Positions 52,205 through 61,356 of a stretch of 64,000 nt of DNA are shown one piece after another (the first letter of the stretch is position 1; every line of letters begins with the position of its first letter). The stretch comes from Deltaproteobacteria bacterium. Its GTDB lineage: Bacteria > Myxococcota_A > UBA9160 > UBA4427. The notes beneath the pieces are model-generated. The model worked only from the letters and a program-made list of their open reading frames with translations. It was not told the DNA's origin and did no database searches. Location of the stretch: positions 1-64,000 of the forward strand of contig PBFW01000026.1 of NCBI GenBank assembly GCA_002719955.1, read 5' to 3'. Both the position numbers and the translations under genes were made by a program.

Positions 52205-53221
52205 ATGAAGATCTATACGACTGCCCCCCTCGAAGACCCGCGCGAAGCGCGTTCGTCCTTTCGTTTCCTCGAAGAGGTCGGTTACGACGGCGCCTTCAGC
52301 TTCGAAGCGAAACACGATCCCTTCCTGCCTCTCGTTCTGGCCGCGGAGAATACGCAGACGCTGACGCTCGGGACAGCGATCACGATCGCCTTTGCGCGGA
52401 ACCCGATGAACCTCGCGAATCTCGCGTATGGAGTGCAGTCGATCAGCGGCGGGCGTTTTCTGCTCGGGCTCGGCTCTCAGGTGCGCCCGCACATCCAGAA
52501 CCGCTTCAGTATGCCCTGGTCGAAGCCCGCGAAGCGGATGCGCGAGACCGTGCTGGCGATCAAGGCGATTTTCGCGCGCTGGGAGGGTCTGGCGGACCTC
52601 GATTTCGAGGGCGAATTCTATCGCCACACCCTGATGATCCCGGCCTTCGATCCCGGTCCGAACCCCTTTGGTCCACCGCCCATCTATACCGCCGGGGTGG
52701 GGCCACTGATGACCGAGGTGGCGGGTGAGGTCGCCGATGGGTTCTTCGGCCATCCCTTCAATTCGCGCGAATCGCTACTCGAGAACGTGCTGCCGGCGAT
52801 CGAGCGCGGTCTGGCCCGGTCGGGACGAAAACGCAGCGATATCGACATGATCTTTGCGACCCTGACGGTCACGGCCGACACCGAAGAAGAGTTCGAGCGC
52901 GTCAAGCTGGCCGCGCGCAAGCAGCTCGCCTTCTACGGATCGACCCCCGCCTACCGTCCGACCCTCGATCAGCACGGTTGGGGTGATCTGCATCTCGAGC
53001 TCAATCGCATGTCCAAGCAGAATCTCTGGGATCAGATGACGCACCTGATCGACGACGAGGTCCTCGAGACGATCGCTGTCGTGGGACCCCGAAACGAAAT
53101 TGCGGGCAGGCTTCGCGCGCGTCTAGCGGGGATCGCCGACGGAGTGAGCCTCACGCATAATCGGGCTCCCGATCCCGAGAGTTGGGCGGATATCGTCGCG
53201 GAATTCAAATCCTCGAATTGA
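52205..53221 (+). CDS. LLM-class flavin/F420-dependent oxidoreductase
   Basis: A 338-aa luciferase-like monooxygenase-fold enzyme. GTAITIAFARNPMNLA, SGGRFLLGLGSQVRPH and YTAGVGPLMTEVAGEVADG are typical of the F420-dependent (TIGR03617-like) branch rather than FMN-dependent monooxygenases. It would use F420H2 or FMN for hydride transfer to an unknown substrate. An NpdG-like F420 reductase at 18 kb could supply F420H2. ATG 52205 is favoured; the frame extends to 52142 into the gap with ruvX. Confidence 0.85.
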   Translation: MKIYTTAPLEDPREARSSFRFLEEVGYDGAFSFEAKHDPFLPLVLAAENTQTLTLGTAITIAFARNPMNLANLAYGVQSISGGRFLLGLGSQVRPHIQNRFSMPWSKPAKRMRETVLAIKAIFARWEGLADLDFEGEFYRHTLMIPAFDPGPNPFGPPPIYTAGVGPLMTEVAGEVADGFFGHPFNSRESLLENVLPAIERGLARSGRKRSDIDMIFATLTVTADTEEEFERVKLAARKQLAFYGSTPAYRPTLDQHGWGDLHLELNRMSKQNLWDQMTHLIDDEVLETIAVVGPRNEIAGRLRARLAGIADGVSLTHNRAPDPESWADIVAEFKSSN

Positions 53222-53400
53222 GCGCCCTCGACGTTTTCTCGCGCCTGTCCGGACGTAAGGGTCGCGAGCGCATCGATTCCGAGGTGGCGTCCGCTTCGAC
53301 CTGGGCCTCTTTGTCGGGCCGGTGGGGCGCCCCGTTCCCTCCTTACTAGCGAAGGCGGCTCCCAGAGGATCAGATTTTCGTTAAATTTTCGCCTTTTTGA

Positions 53401-53429
53401 TTGACGGCTTGAGATTCTCCCGGCTATTT
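53401..53429 (+). promoter_or_regulatory. Promoter-like element upstream of pgpA
   Basis: TTGACG (53401-53406) and CTATTT (53424-53429) are spaced by 17 bases, in an AT-rich patch (53375-53430) that contrasts with its surroundings. Transcription would begin about 20 bp before ATG 53458. Confidence 0.4.
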
Positions 53430-53457
53430 TCTCGGCGATTCGTTTCTCCGCGACTCG

Positions 53458-54252
53458 ATGCCCCCCCGCGACGAAGAAACCGCAGATCCCCACATCTGTG
53501 GTCCCAAACAGGTGGGATTTCCCATCAGATTTCAAACCCTTCTCACCAGCAGAATCTCTGCCTCTAGCAATGCGGGGCGAGGCCCGTCTGGTCCGACGTC
53601 CGTGCGGTCGCTAGAACAGGCAAACGCCGTTTCGGTTTTCGTTCCGGCGTCGAAGTCGCCTGATCGAGAGGGCACGAAGCGTAGTGGTGGGGCCTCGCAC
53701 TGGATCGCAGTGGCGGGCGGACTCGGCGAGGTGCCCGTCGCGCCCGGGACCGCGGGCTCCCTGCTCGGGGTCCTCCTCTTCGTCGGATTCGCTTTCGCTG
53801 CACGGTCGCTGGGCGTTGGGCCCCTCGCGGCTTCCACGGCTTCGCCTCCCGCTTCGGTGGGCCTCCTTCCGGTCTATTCGCTGGCCTGCTGGCTGGTTTA
53901 CGCGTTCGGTGTTCTCATCCTCCTGGTCGCGGGCGTCTGGGCTTCGGGTCGGGCGGAGATCGATTTCGACTGTCATGATGACCGTCGGATCGTCATCGAT
54001 GAGGTCGTTGGCCAGTTGATCGCATTGTCGCCGCTGCTCTTTTACACCGGGACATCGGCTTTTCTTCCCTTCTTTTCGTGGGTCGTGACCGGATTCGTCC
54101 TATTCAGGCTCTTTGATATCTGGAAGCCGGGGGCGGTCCGTTGGGCGGAATGTCGCTTCGATGGGGGGGGCGGTGTGATGGCGGACGATGTGGTCGCCGG
54201 ATTTCTTGGCGCGGTGGTGCTCTTCCTGGCGTTGCCTGGGGGGATCGGGTGA
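53458..54252 (+). CDS. pgpA: Phosphatidylglycerophosphatase A
   Basis: An integral-membrane phosphatase that makes phosphatidylglycerol, the lipid used by Lgt. Signature elements are GLGEVPVAPGTAGSLLG, DDRRIVIDEVVGQ, FRLFDIWKPGAVRW and VMADDVVAG, with four membrane spans. From ATG 53458 it is 264 aa, with about 75 residues before the family core that look disordered; GTG 53601 would give a more usual length, but neither has a clear ribosome site. The stop overlaps cinA (GTGA). Confidence 0.88.
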   Translation: MPPRDEETADPHICGPKQVGFPIRFQTLLTSRISASSNAGRGPSGPTSVRSLEQANAVSVFVPASKSPDREGTKRSGGASHWIAVAGGLGEVPVAPGTAGSLLGVLLFVGFAFAARSLGVGPLAASTASPPASVGLLPVYSLACWLVYAFGVLILLVAGVWASGRAEIDFDCHDDRRIVIDEVVGQLIALSPLLFYTGTSAFLPFFSWVVTGFVLFRLFDIWKPGAVRWAECRFDGGGGVMADDVVAGFLGAVVLFLALPGGIG

Positions 54253-55580
54253 ACGCGGAGATCATCACCATCGGGGACGAGTTGATGCGCGGTGAGATCG
54301 TCGATTCGAACAAGGCGCGAATCGCCGAGCGGCTCCTGTTACTGGATCTCGACTGTCGACATCAAGTGTCGGTTCTGGATGATCCCGCGGACATGCGGGA
54401 TGCGTTTCTTCAGGCAGCGGAGCGCAGCGATTTCGTTCTCGTCTCGGGAGGGCTGGGCCCGACGCGCGATGATCTGACAACGGCGATTCTGGCTGAGACC
54501 TTTGACCGAAAGCTCGCGCTCGATGAGGCCTCGCTCGCCGCGATCGAGGCCTTTTTTTCGAAGGTAGGTCGCGAGATGGTGGAGACGAATCGCAAGCAGG
54601 CCTATTTCCCGACCGGTGCCGAGGTCCTGGTCAACCCGATCGGAACGGCACCGGGTTTCTCGATTCGAGTGGGGCGGGCGACCTTCTTCGCGATGCCCGG
54701 CGTTCCGCGAGAGCTCGACCGGATGATGGATGAGCAGGTCCTCCCGCGGGTCGAAGCGCAACTGATCTCGGCCGATGGGGGTGCTTCGCGCCGCGTGGTC
54801 CGTGCGGCGCTGCTCGCGACCTTCGGGATGGGCGAGTCGACGCTCGAGGCGGAGCTGCTCGATCTGCTGCGCGACGGCGAGGTCGAGCTCGGCTTTCGGA
54901 CGAGCTTTCCGGACAATTTCCTGCGGCCGGTGGCGCGCGCCAGGACGGCGGCGGAGGCCGATCTGAGGATCGCCGAGGCGACTCGTTCAATTCGTGAGCG
55001 CCTTGGAGCCGTCGTCTACGGCGAAGGGGTCGACACGATGGAAAGCGTCGTGGGACGGCTCCTGACGGAGCGAGGGCTGACGGTGGCGACGGCCGAGTCG
55101 TGTACCGGCGGATTGATCGCGGAGCGATTTACGGACGTGCCCGGCTCCTCCGAATATTTCCTGGGCGGGGTCGTGTCCTATTCGAACGAGGCGAAGGCCG
55201 CGATGCTCGGGGTTCCCGAGAGCTTGATCGCTCGAGAGGGCGCGGTCTCGGAACCGGTGGTCCGGGCGATGGCGGAGGGTGCGCGGTCTCGCTTCGGAAG
55301 TGATTTCGTGATTGCGACTTCGGGGATTTCGGGGCCGGACGGGGGAAGCGCAGAAAAACCCGTCGGCCTGGTCTGGATCGCGCTTGCGACCCGAGATGGA
55401 ATTCATGCGGACTCCTTCGTTTTCCAGGTGGACAGAAGCAGGCATCGCCGACTCACGGCGCAGGTCGGCCTGGACTGGATTCGTCGAAGCATGCTCGGTG
55501 CCGAGTTGGTCGGGCCGAGCCTTCTGAGACGAGCAGGGGGTGGATCCGCACCGGGCTCGACGGGAGCAGGGAAGAGTTAA
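54249..55580 (+). CDS. cinA: CinA-family protein (competence/damage-inducible), NMN amidohydrolase-type C-terminus
   Basis: A 443-aa two-domain protein. The N-terminal MoaB/COG1058 domain begins VNAEIITIGDELMRGEIVDS and has SGGLGPTRDD. The C-terminal PncC-type domain starts near residue 285 with TVATAESCTGGLIAERF and contains SGISGPDGG, the signature of nicotinamide mononucleotide deamidases. It may recycle NMN or ADP-ribose-type pyridine by-products. GTG 54249 overlaps the pgpA stop. cinA next to recA is a common bacterial arrangement. Confidence 0.93.
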   Translation: MNAEIITIGDELMRGEIVDSNKARIAERLLLLDLDCRHQVSVLDDPADMRDAFLQAAERSDFVLVSGGLGPTRDDLTTAILAETFDRKLALDEASLAAIEAFFSKVGREMVETNRKQAYFPTGAEVLVNPIGTAPGFSIRVGRATFFAMPGVPRELDRMMDEQVLPRVEAQLISADGGASRRVVRAALLATFGMGESTLEAELLDLLRDGEVELGFRTSFPDNFLRPVARARTAAEADLRIAEATRSIRERLGAVVYGEGVDTMESVVGRLLTERGLTVATAESCTGGLIAERFTDVPGSSEYFLGGVVSYSNEAKAAMLGVPESLIAREGAVSEPVVRAMAEGARSRFGSDFVIATSGISGPDGGSAEKPVGLVWIALATRDGIHADSFVFQVDRSRHRRLTAQVGLDWIRRSMLGAELVGPSLLRRAGGGSAPGSTGAGKS

Positions 55581-55687
55581 AAAGACGCCTTCGGAGCTGC
55601 CGACGGGCAGACTGATGGATTTCGGCAGGTCTTGAATCGGGTCGACGTGGGTTCCGATCGGGAATGAGGAAACGCGAGCGCGAAGAC

Positions 55688-55740
55688 GAACGTGGTCGTT
55701 CAGAGGCGAGAAGCGTCGATCGACTAAACCAGTCGATCGA
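55688..55740 (+). promoter_or_regulatory. Inverted repeats in the recA upstream region (candidate operator and hairpin)
   Basis: GAACG-TGGT-CGTTC (55688-55701) is a short dyad resembling GAAC/GTTC-type LexA sites but with wider spacing. A perfect 10-bp inverted repeat TCGATCGACT/AGTCGATCGA with a 5-base loop lies at 55716-55740, 41 bp before the recA ATG. The element ATCGACAGAC then occurs twice. Either dyad could bind the SOS repressor; the larger could also fold in the mRNA leader. Confidence 0.45.
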
Positions 55741-55781
55741 CAGACGGATCAATCGACAGACAGAACGGGGAGGACGAGACG

Positions 55782-56903
55782 ATGGCACGAGGCAAGACGG
55801 CAACACCCAAGGCAAAGGTTGAACGGGGGGGCGTCGCGGAGGACGCAAAGGCGAAGGCCATCGAACTCGCGGTGTCGAGCATCGAGAAACAGTTCGGCAA
55901 GGGCGCGATCACGAAGATGACCGACGACGCCGTCAACCACGAGATTCCGTATTTCTCGAGCGGCGCGCCGAGTATCGATATCGCGCTCGGGATCGGGGGC
56001 TTCCCGCGCGGCCGGATCGTAGAGATCTACGGACCCGAATCGAGTGGCAAGACCACGTTGACGCTGCATGCGATCGCGGAGATGCAGAAGATTGGCGGCG
56101 TGGCGGCCTTCATCGATGCCGAGCACGCCCTCGATGTGAATTACGCGCGTCGATTGGGAGTGAACGTCGACGAACTGCTGGTCTCCCAGCCCGATACGGG
56201 AGAAGAGGCGCTGGAGATCGCGGATGTGCTGCTGCGCTCCGGGGCAATCGACCTGGTCGTCGTCGACTCGGTTGCGGCGTTGGTGCCGCGGGCCGAGATC
56301 GAAGGTGAGATGGGTGATACCCACGTCGGTCTGCAGGCGCGACTGATGAGTCAGGCCCTGCGCAAGCTGACGGGAACGGTGTCGAAGTCGGGTGCGACGA
56401 TCATCTTCATCAACCAGATCCGCATGAAGATCGGCGTCATGTTCGGAAGCCCCGAAACGACGACGGGCGGGAACGCGCTCAAGTTCTATTCATCGATTCG
56501 GGTCGATGTGCGGCGCATCGCGGCGATCAAGGAAGGTGACGAGGTCACGGGGAATCGGACGCGCATCAAGGTCGTCAAGAACAAGGTGGCGCCGCCTTTC
56601 CGGCAGGCCGAGTTCGACATCATCTACAACGAGGGCATCTCGAAGGAGGGCGATCTGATCGACCTCGGTGTCGACGACGGAATCGTCGAGAAGAGCGGTT
56701 CCTGGTACTCGTACGCCGGCGAGCGGATCGGCCAGGGGCGCGAGAAAGCGCGGACCTTCCTGAAGGAGAACCCGGATATGGCGCTGCGATTATCCGAGGA
56801 GGTTTATTTGGCGAAGGGGCTGAAGCTGGCCGTTCCGGCGACGGCGCCCGCGGATGCGCAGGCTGGAGAAGAAAATCCTGATGACGCGGATGATCTGGAC
56901 TGA
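55782..56903 (+). CDS. recA: Recombinase RecA
   Basis: A 373-aa RecA for strand exchange and SOS induction. Walker A GPESSGKT is at residues 84-91, [14 protein letters not shown] carries Walker B, and [19 protein letters not shown] includes the L2/filament region. An Ala/Lys-rich N-terminus and acidic C-terminus ([10 protein letters not shown]) are normal. GGGGAGG precedes the ATG. It follows cinA by 201 bp and has a strong terminator-like hairpin 70 bp downstream. Confidence 0.97.
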   Translation: MARGKTATPKAKVERGGVAEDAKAKAIELAVSSIEKQFGKGAITKMTDDAVNHEIPYFSSGAPSIDIALGIGGFPRGRIVEIYGPESSGKTTLTLHAIAEMQKIGGVAAFIDAEHALDVNYARRLGVNVDELLVSQPDTGEEALEIADVLLRSGAIDLVVVDSVAALVPRAEIEGEMGDTHVGLQARLMSQALRKLTGTVSKSGATIIFINQIRMKIGVMFGSPETTTGGNALKFYSSIRVDVRRIAAIKEGDEVTGNRTRIKVVKNKVAPPFRQAEFDIIYNEGISKEGDLIDLGVDDGIVEKSGSWYSYAGERIGQGREKARTFLKENPDMALRLSEEVYLAKGLKLAVPATAPADAQAGEENPDDADDLD

Positions 56904-57255
56904 GAGTCGATTCCGGTCGAGCCGAGCAGATCGAAGGGACCCGAGCTGGCGGGGCTCAGAGGCTAGGAGTGGGTGGAACCCCAAGGCGGGTTCCACCCGT
57001 CTTGTCCGGGGTGCACGGCGTGGTCGGGGCAACACTCATATTCGGCCTGTGCGTAGGCAGCGGAAAAGGCCTGTTTTCTAGCCCTTCTGACTCTTCAGTT
57101 GCCTGTCGGGGGACCTGTGACCCCGATGAATCAGCCGAGGGCGAGATGCCCTCGTACGCTGCTCAAGGAAGTGCGCCAAGTGGTCGAAACAGGGGGACGA
57201 ATTCTTCCGTTTTGACCAGAAAATCCGAATAAAGTCGGGGCTTTCGAGGCGCAGC
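56904..57255. other. Gap between recA and pilT
   Basis: Besides the recA hairpin at 56971-56998 there is no supported gene. Short frames here lack ribosome sites and family features. The right part (57180-57250) is less GC-rich and probably contains the pilT promoter. Confidence 0.4.
56971..56998 (+). terminator. Terminator-like hairpin after recA
   Basis: GGGTGGAACCC pairs perfectly with GGGTTCCACCC across a 6-base loop. Only a short T-containing stretch (GTCTTGTCC) follows, so it may be a rho-independent terminator with a poor U-tract or an mRNA-end-protecting stem. Confidence 0.65.
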
Positions 57256-58449
57256 ATGGAACTCAACGAGATCTTGAAAGTCGCGATCAAGGGCGGGGCC
57301 TCCGACATTCACTTGAAGTCGGGCCTTCCTCCGATGTTTCGGGTCGATGGCGCGCTCGTGCCGCTCAAGAACGGCGAGCGGGTGCTGCCGGACGAACTCC
57401 AGAAGATCGCTTTCTCGATCATGAATCCGATCCAGAAGGCTCGCTTCGAGGAGAATCGCGAGGCAGATCTCGCGTACGGAATTCCCGGTCTCGGCCGCTT
57501 TCGCGTGAACGTATTCCAGCAGCGCGGAACGGTCGGCATCGTCTTCCGCGTCATTCCCTTTGGTGTCAAGACGATCGACCAACTCATCCTGCCCAAGGTG
57601 ATCGAGAAGATCAGTCGGGAGCAGCGGGGTCTCGTGCTCGTCACCGGAACGACCGGCTCCGGCAAGTCGACGACGCTCGCAGCGATGATCGAACACATCA
57701 ACAGCGAGCGAACCAGCCATATCATGACGATCGAGGATCCGATCGAATTTCTGGTTCGCGATCGGCGATCGATCGTGAATCAGCGTGAGATCGGTGTCGA
57801 CACGCACTCGTTTTCGTCAGCCCTGCGTGCCGCTCTGCGTCAGGACCCCGATGTGATCCTCGTCGGTGAGATGCGTGATTTCGAGACGATCGAAACAGCC
57901 CTGACCGCCGCCGAGACCGGCCACCTCGTGATGAGCACGTTGCATACCCTCGATGCGACCGAGACCATCAACCGAATCATCTCCGTCTTTCCGCCCTATC
58001 AGCAGAAGCAGGTTCGCCTACAGCTCTCGACGATCCTCAGGGCCGTCATCAGTCAGCGTCTAGTTCCTCGTGCCGATGGCAAGGGCCGGGTTCCGGCGCT
58101 CGAGGTGTTGGTGTCGACGGCGTATACGCGCGAGCTGATCGGCGACAAGGATCGAACCAAAGAGCTGAACGACGCGATCGCCAAGGGGCATACGACCTAT
58201 GGGATGCAGACCTTCGATCAGTCGCTGATGAGTCACGTGAAGTCCGGCGTCGTCTCGTACGACGAAGCCCTCAAACACGTGTCGAATCCCGACGATTTCG
58301 CGCTGCGTTTCCGGGGGATCGCCTCCACGTCGGACTCAGAGTGGACCGATTTTGCCGGGGATGAAGCAGAAGCCGGAGAAGAGAAGCCCGAGGATGATGG
58401 CGTCGAGGTTCTCCAGGACGACGACGACTTCAATATCGATCGCTTCTAG
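57256..58449 (+). CDS. pilT: Type IV pilus retraction ATPase PilT
   Basis: A 397-aa hexameric secretion ATPase that retracts type IV pili. The N-terminal domain starts MELNEILKVAIKGGASDIHL, followed by Walker A GTTGSGKST, the Asp box IEDPIEFL, Walker B DPDVILVGEMRD and the retraction-linked AIRNLIRE-like region (AYTRELIGDKDR). The C-terminus is extended by about 45 acidic residues. No other pil gene is in the window. Pilus-driven movement would link with the PilZ protein at 35.4 kb. Confidence 0.93.
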   Translation: MELNEILKVAIKGGASDIHLKSGLPPMFRVDGALVPLKNGERVLPDELQKIAFSIMNPIQKARFEENREADLAYGIPGLGRFRVNVFQQRGTVGIVFRVIPFGVKTIDQLILPKVIEKISREQRGLVLVTGTTGSGKSTTLAAMIEHINSERTSHIMTIEDPIEFLVRDRRSIVNQREIGVDTHSFSSALRAALRQDPDVILVGEMRDFETIETALTAAETGHLVMSTLHTLDATETINRIISVFPPYQQKQVRLQLSTILRAVISQRLVPRADGKGRVPALEVLVSTAYTRELIGDKDRTKELNDAIAKGHTTYGMQTFDQSLMSHVKSGVVSYDEALKHVSNPDDFALRFRGIASTSDSEWTDFAGDEAEAGEEKPEDDGVEVLQDDDDFNIDRF

Positions 58450-58713
58450 TCCGTCCGTTCGCCCGCTCGGGCACAGCTGCTTTTGTGTCGTTCGTCCTGT
58501 CACCAGGCTCTGATTTCCATCCCGGACCTCCGCCTCGAAGTCCCATCGCGATACGCGCGCCGCGCGCCGCGCGCGGAGCGGCTGGGATGGGAATCTTCCG
58601 CAGCCGGGGGGCCGGATTCAAGGCCTATCCGGCTCATCGGTGAGGCTCCGGAATCCGAGATTCCTCCGAGGAGCCCGCTATATTTCCGCCGCAATATCGC
58701 CAAGAGGTGCCCC

Positions 58714-61356
58714 ATGTCGCTCCCCTCCCGGGAGATTCGCGAGACTTTTCTCCGCTTCTTCGAGGAGCGCGGCCATCGCCGCGTGTCCAGCGCCTCCCTC
58801 GTGCCCGAGTCCGATCCGACGCTGATGTTCGTGAATGCCGGGATGGTGCCTTTCAAGCGTACATTCCTCGGCGAAGAAACTCGCGATTATGTGCGTGCCA
58901 CGACTTCGCAGAAATGCATGCGCGTGTCGGGCAAACATAATGACCTCGAGAATGTCGGCCGTACCCCGCGCCATCACACCTTTTTCGAGATGCTCGGCAA
59001 CTTTTCCTTCGGCGACTATTTCAAGGAGGAAGCGATCGAGTCCGCTTGGACGCTTCTCACCGAGGGCGTCGGGTTCAACCCGGATGATCTCGTCGTCTCC
59101 GTCTTCGAGGAGGACGATGAAGCCTATGATCTCTGGAAAGACAAGATCGGGATCCCGGAGTCAAAGCTCTACCGCCTCGACGAGAAGGAGAATTTCTGGT
59201 CGATGGGTGATACCGGTCCGTGCGGGCCCTGCTCGGAAATCCATTTCGACTGGGGTGAGCTACCCGAATATCCGAACGATGATCCGTCGAGCGAGACCGG
59301 TCGTTTCATGGAGATCTGGAATCTGGTCTTCATGCAGTTCAACCGAGACGCCTCGGGTGTGATGACACCCTTGCCGAAGCCTTCGATCGACACCGGTGGC
59401 GGATTGGAGCGCTGGGCCGCCGTGCTGCAGGGTGTTCACTCGAGCTGGGAATCGGATTCGTTCACACCCTTGATCGCCCGGGCGGGTGAGCTGACGAATG
59501 TAGATCCCGGTGAAAACGAAGCGCAGGACGTGTCGCTTCGCGTCGTCGCGGATCATGCGAGGGCGCTTTGTTTCCTGATCGGGGATGGTGTACTCCCGAG
59601 CAATGCCGGCCGCGGCTACGTGCTTCGGCGGATCCTGCGCCGTGGCTCGCGGCATGGGAAGCTGCTCGGTCGGGACACGCCCTTCATCCACTCGGTGGCA
59701 GACGCCGTGATCGACGAGATGAGTGAGGCCTATCCCGAACTCGGCGAGCGCCGTGCTTTCATCACGGATCGGATTCGGCGAGAGGAGGAGCGCTTTCTCG
59801 AGACGCTCACGAAGGGCATGGAGATGCTCGATGGCGAAATCGAGGGTCTCAAGGCGAAGGGTGTCGAGAGGCTGCCCGGTGAAACCGTCTTCCGACTCTA
59901 TGACACGTTCGGTTTTCCGCTCGACCTGACGGCGGATATTCTCGTCGGTCACGGGATGTCGCTCGATCAATCGGGCTTCGATGTTGCCATGTCCGAGCAG
60001 AAGGAGCGCGCGCGAGCGTCCTGGAAGGGCAGCGGCGATACCGCCATCCAGGAGGTCTACGGCCGTATTGCGTCGGACGTCGAGACCACCTTCCGCGGCT
60101 ATGAGGCGCTCGAATTCGAGGCGTTCGTGGTGGTGATGCTCAAGGGGGGCGAGACGGTGCCGAGCGCGGTGAAGGGGGACGAAGTCGAGCTGATCTTCGA
60201 AGAGTCCCCATTCTACGCCGAGAGTGGCGGACAGGTCGGTGATCGCGGCCGCATCACGACCGATTCGGGCGAAGTCGAGATCCGCGATGTGCAGAAGCCC
60301 GTGACGGGTCTCTTCGTCCACCAGGGCGTCGTCGTGTCGGGTGAGGTGCGGGTCGATCAGGAAGCGCGACTCGAGGTCGACGCAGGATTGCGCCGGGCGA
60401 CGGTCCGCAATCACACCGGGACGCATCTTCTCCACGCGGCGCTGCGCGAAACCCTCGGTGAGCAGGCCATGCAGAAGGGCTCGCTCGTCGGTCCGGAGCG
60501 CCTGCGTTTCGATTTCACGCACGACTCGCCACTCTCTGAGGCGGAGATCGACGAGATCGAAGATCGCGTGAACGTGATGATCGAGTCGAATCAGGCGGGA
60601 ACGACTCGTGAGATGGATTATCCCTCGGCGATCAAGTCCGGGGCGATCGCGATTTTCGACGAGAAATACGGCGATGACGTGCGCGTCGTCTCCTTCGGCG
60701 ATTGCAGCACCGAACTCTGCGGCGGCACCCACGCACGGGCGACGGGCGAGATCGGTCTGCTCAAGATCGTCTCCGAGACGGGGATCGCGGCGGGAATCCG
60801 ACGGATTGAAGCCCTCACCGGTCTCGATGCGCTGCGCCAGATCCGCGCGCAGGAGAGACTGGCGAGCGAGGCAGCGGATCGCTTGAAGGTTCCGCTATCG
60901 GAATTACCGGCGCGCGTCGGGAAATTGCTCGACGAACGCAAGCAGGCGCAGAAGCAGATCGATGATCTGCGGGCACGCAAATCGGGCAGCGGAGTCGGTG
61001 GCGATCTCTTCGCGTCGGCGCGTGAACTCTCCGGCATCGCCGGGGCGAAGGCGATCGCGGGAAAAGTCGAGGACGTCGATGCGAAGGCGATGCGCACGAT
61101 GGTCGATGATTTTCGAAATCGACTCGGGACCGGCGTCGTCTGCTTGGCGGCGGCCAACGGAGATAAAGCGCTTCTGGCGATCGGTGTGACGAAGGACCTG
61201 ACCGATCGCTTGAAGGCGGGCGATCTCATCCGCGAGGTCGCTGCGGTGGTGGATGGCGGCGGCGGTGGACGTCCCGATTTTGCCCAGGCCGGCGGCAAGG
61301 ATCCGAGCAAACTCGACGAGGCGATCGCCCGCTTCGATGAGCTGGTGGGCGATTGA
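58714..61356 (+). CDS. alaS: Alanine--tRNA ligase
   Basis: An 880-aa class II synthetase. The aminoacylation domain carries FVNAGMVPFK, TSQKCMRVSGKHNDLENVG and RTPRHHTFFEMLGNFSFGD. The editing domain has NHTGTHLLH and CSTELCGGTHARATG for zinc and mischarged-tRNA hydrolysis, and the C-terminal DHH-like C-Ala domain ends GGGRPDFAQAGG. AGAGGTG precedes ATG 58714; the open frame to 58483 adds residues without homology. Its TGA overlaps the next ATG (TGATG). Confidence 0.96.
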   Translation: MSLPSREIRETFLRFFEERGHRRVSSASLVPESDPTLMFVNAGMVPFKRTFLGEETRDYVRATTSQKCMRVSGKHNDLENVGRTPRHHTFFEMLGNFSFGDYFKEEAIESAWTLLTEGVGFNPDDLVVSVFEEDDEAYDLWKDKIGIPESKLYRLDEKENFWSMGDTGPCGPCSEIHFDWGELPEYPNDDPSSETGRFMEIWNLVFMQFNRDASGVMTPLPKPSIDTGGGLERWAAVLQGVHSSWESDSFTPLIARAGELTNVDPGENEAQDVSLRVVADHARALCFLIGDGVLPSNAGRGYVLRRILRRGSRHGKLLGRDTPFIHSVADAVIDEMSEAYPELGERRAFITDRIRREEERFLETLTKGMEMLDGEIEGLKAKGVERLPGETVFRLYDTFGFPLDLTADILVGHGMSLDQSGFDVAMSEQKERARASWKGSGDTAIQEVYGRIASDVETTFRGYEALEFEAFVVVMLKGGETVPSAVKGDEVELIFEESPFYAESGGQVGDRGRITTDSGEVEIRDVQKPVTGLFVHQGVVVSGEVRVDQEARLEVDAGLRRATVRNHTGTHLLHAALRETLGEQAMQKGSLVGPERLRFDFTHDSPLSEAEIDEIEDRVNVMIESNQAGTTREMDYPSAIKSGAIAIFDEKYGDDVRVVSFGDCSTELCGGTHARATGEIGLLKIVSETGIAAGIRRIEALTGLDALRQIRAQERLASEAADRLKVPLSELPARVGKLLDERKQAQKQIDDLRARKSGSGVGGDLFASARELSGIAGAKAIAGKVEDVDAKAMRTMVDDFRNRLGTGVVCLAAANGDKALLAIGVTKDLTDRLKAGDLIREVAAVVDGGGGGRPDFAQAGGKDPSKLDEAIARFDELVGD

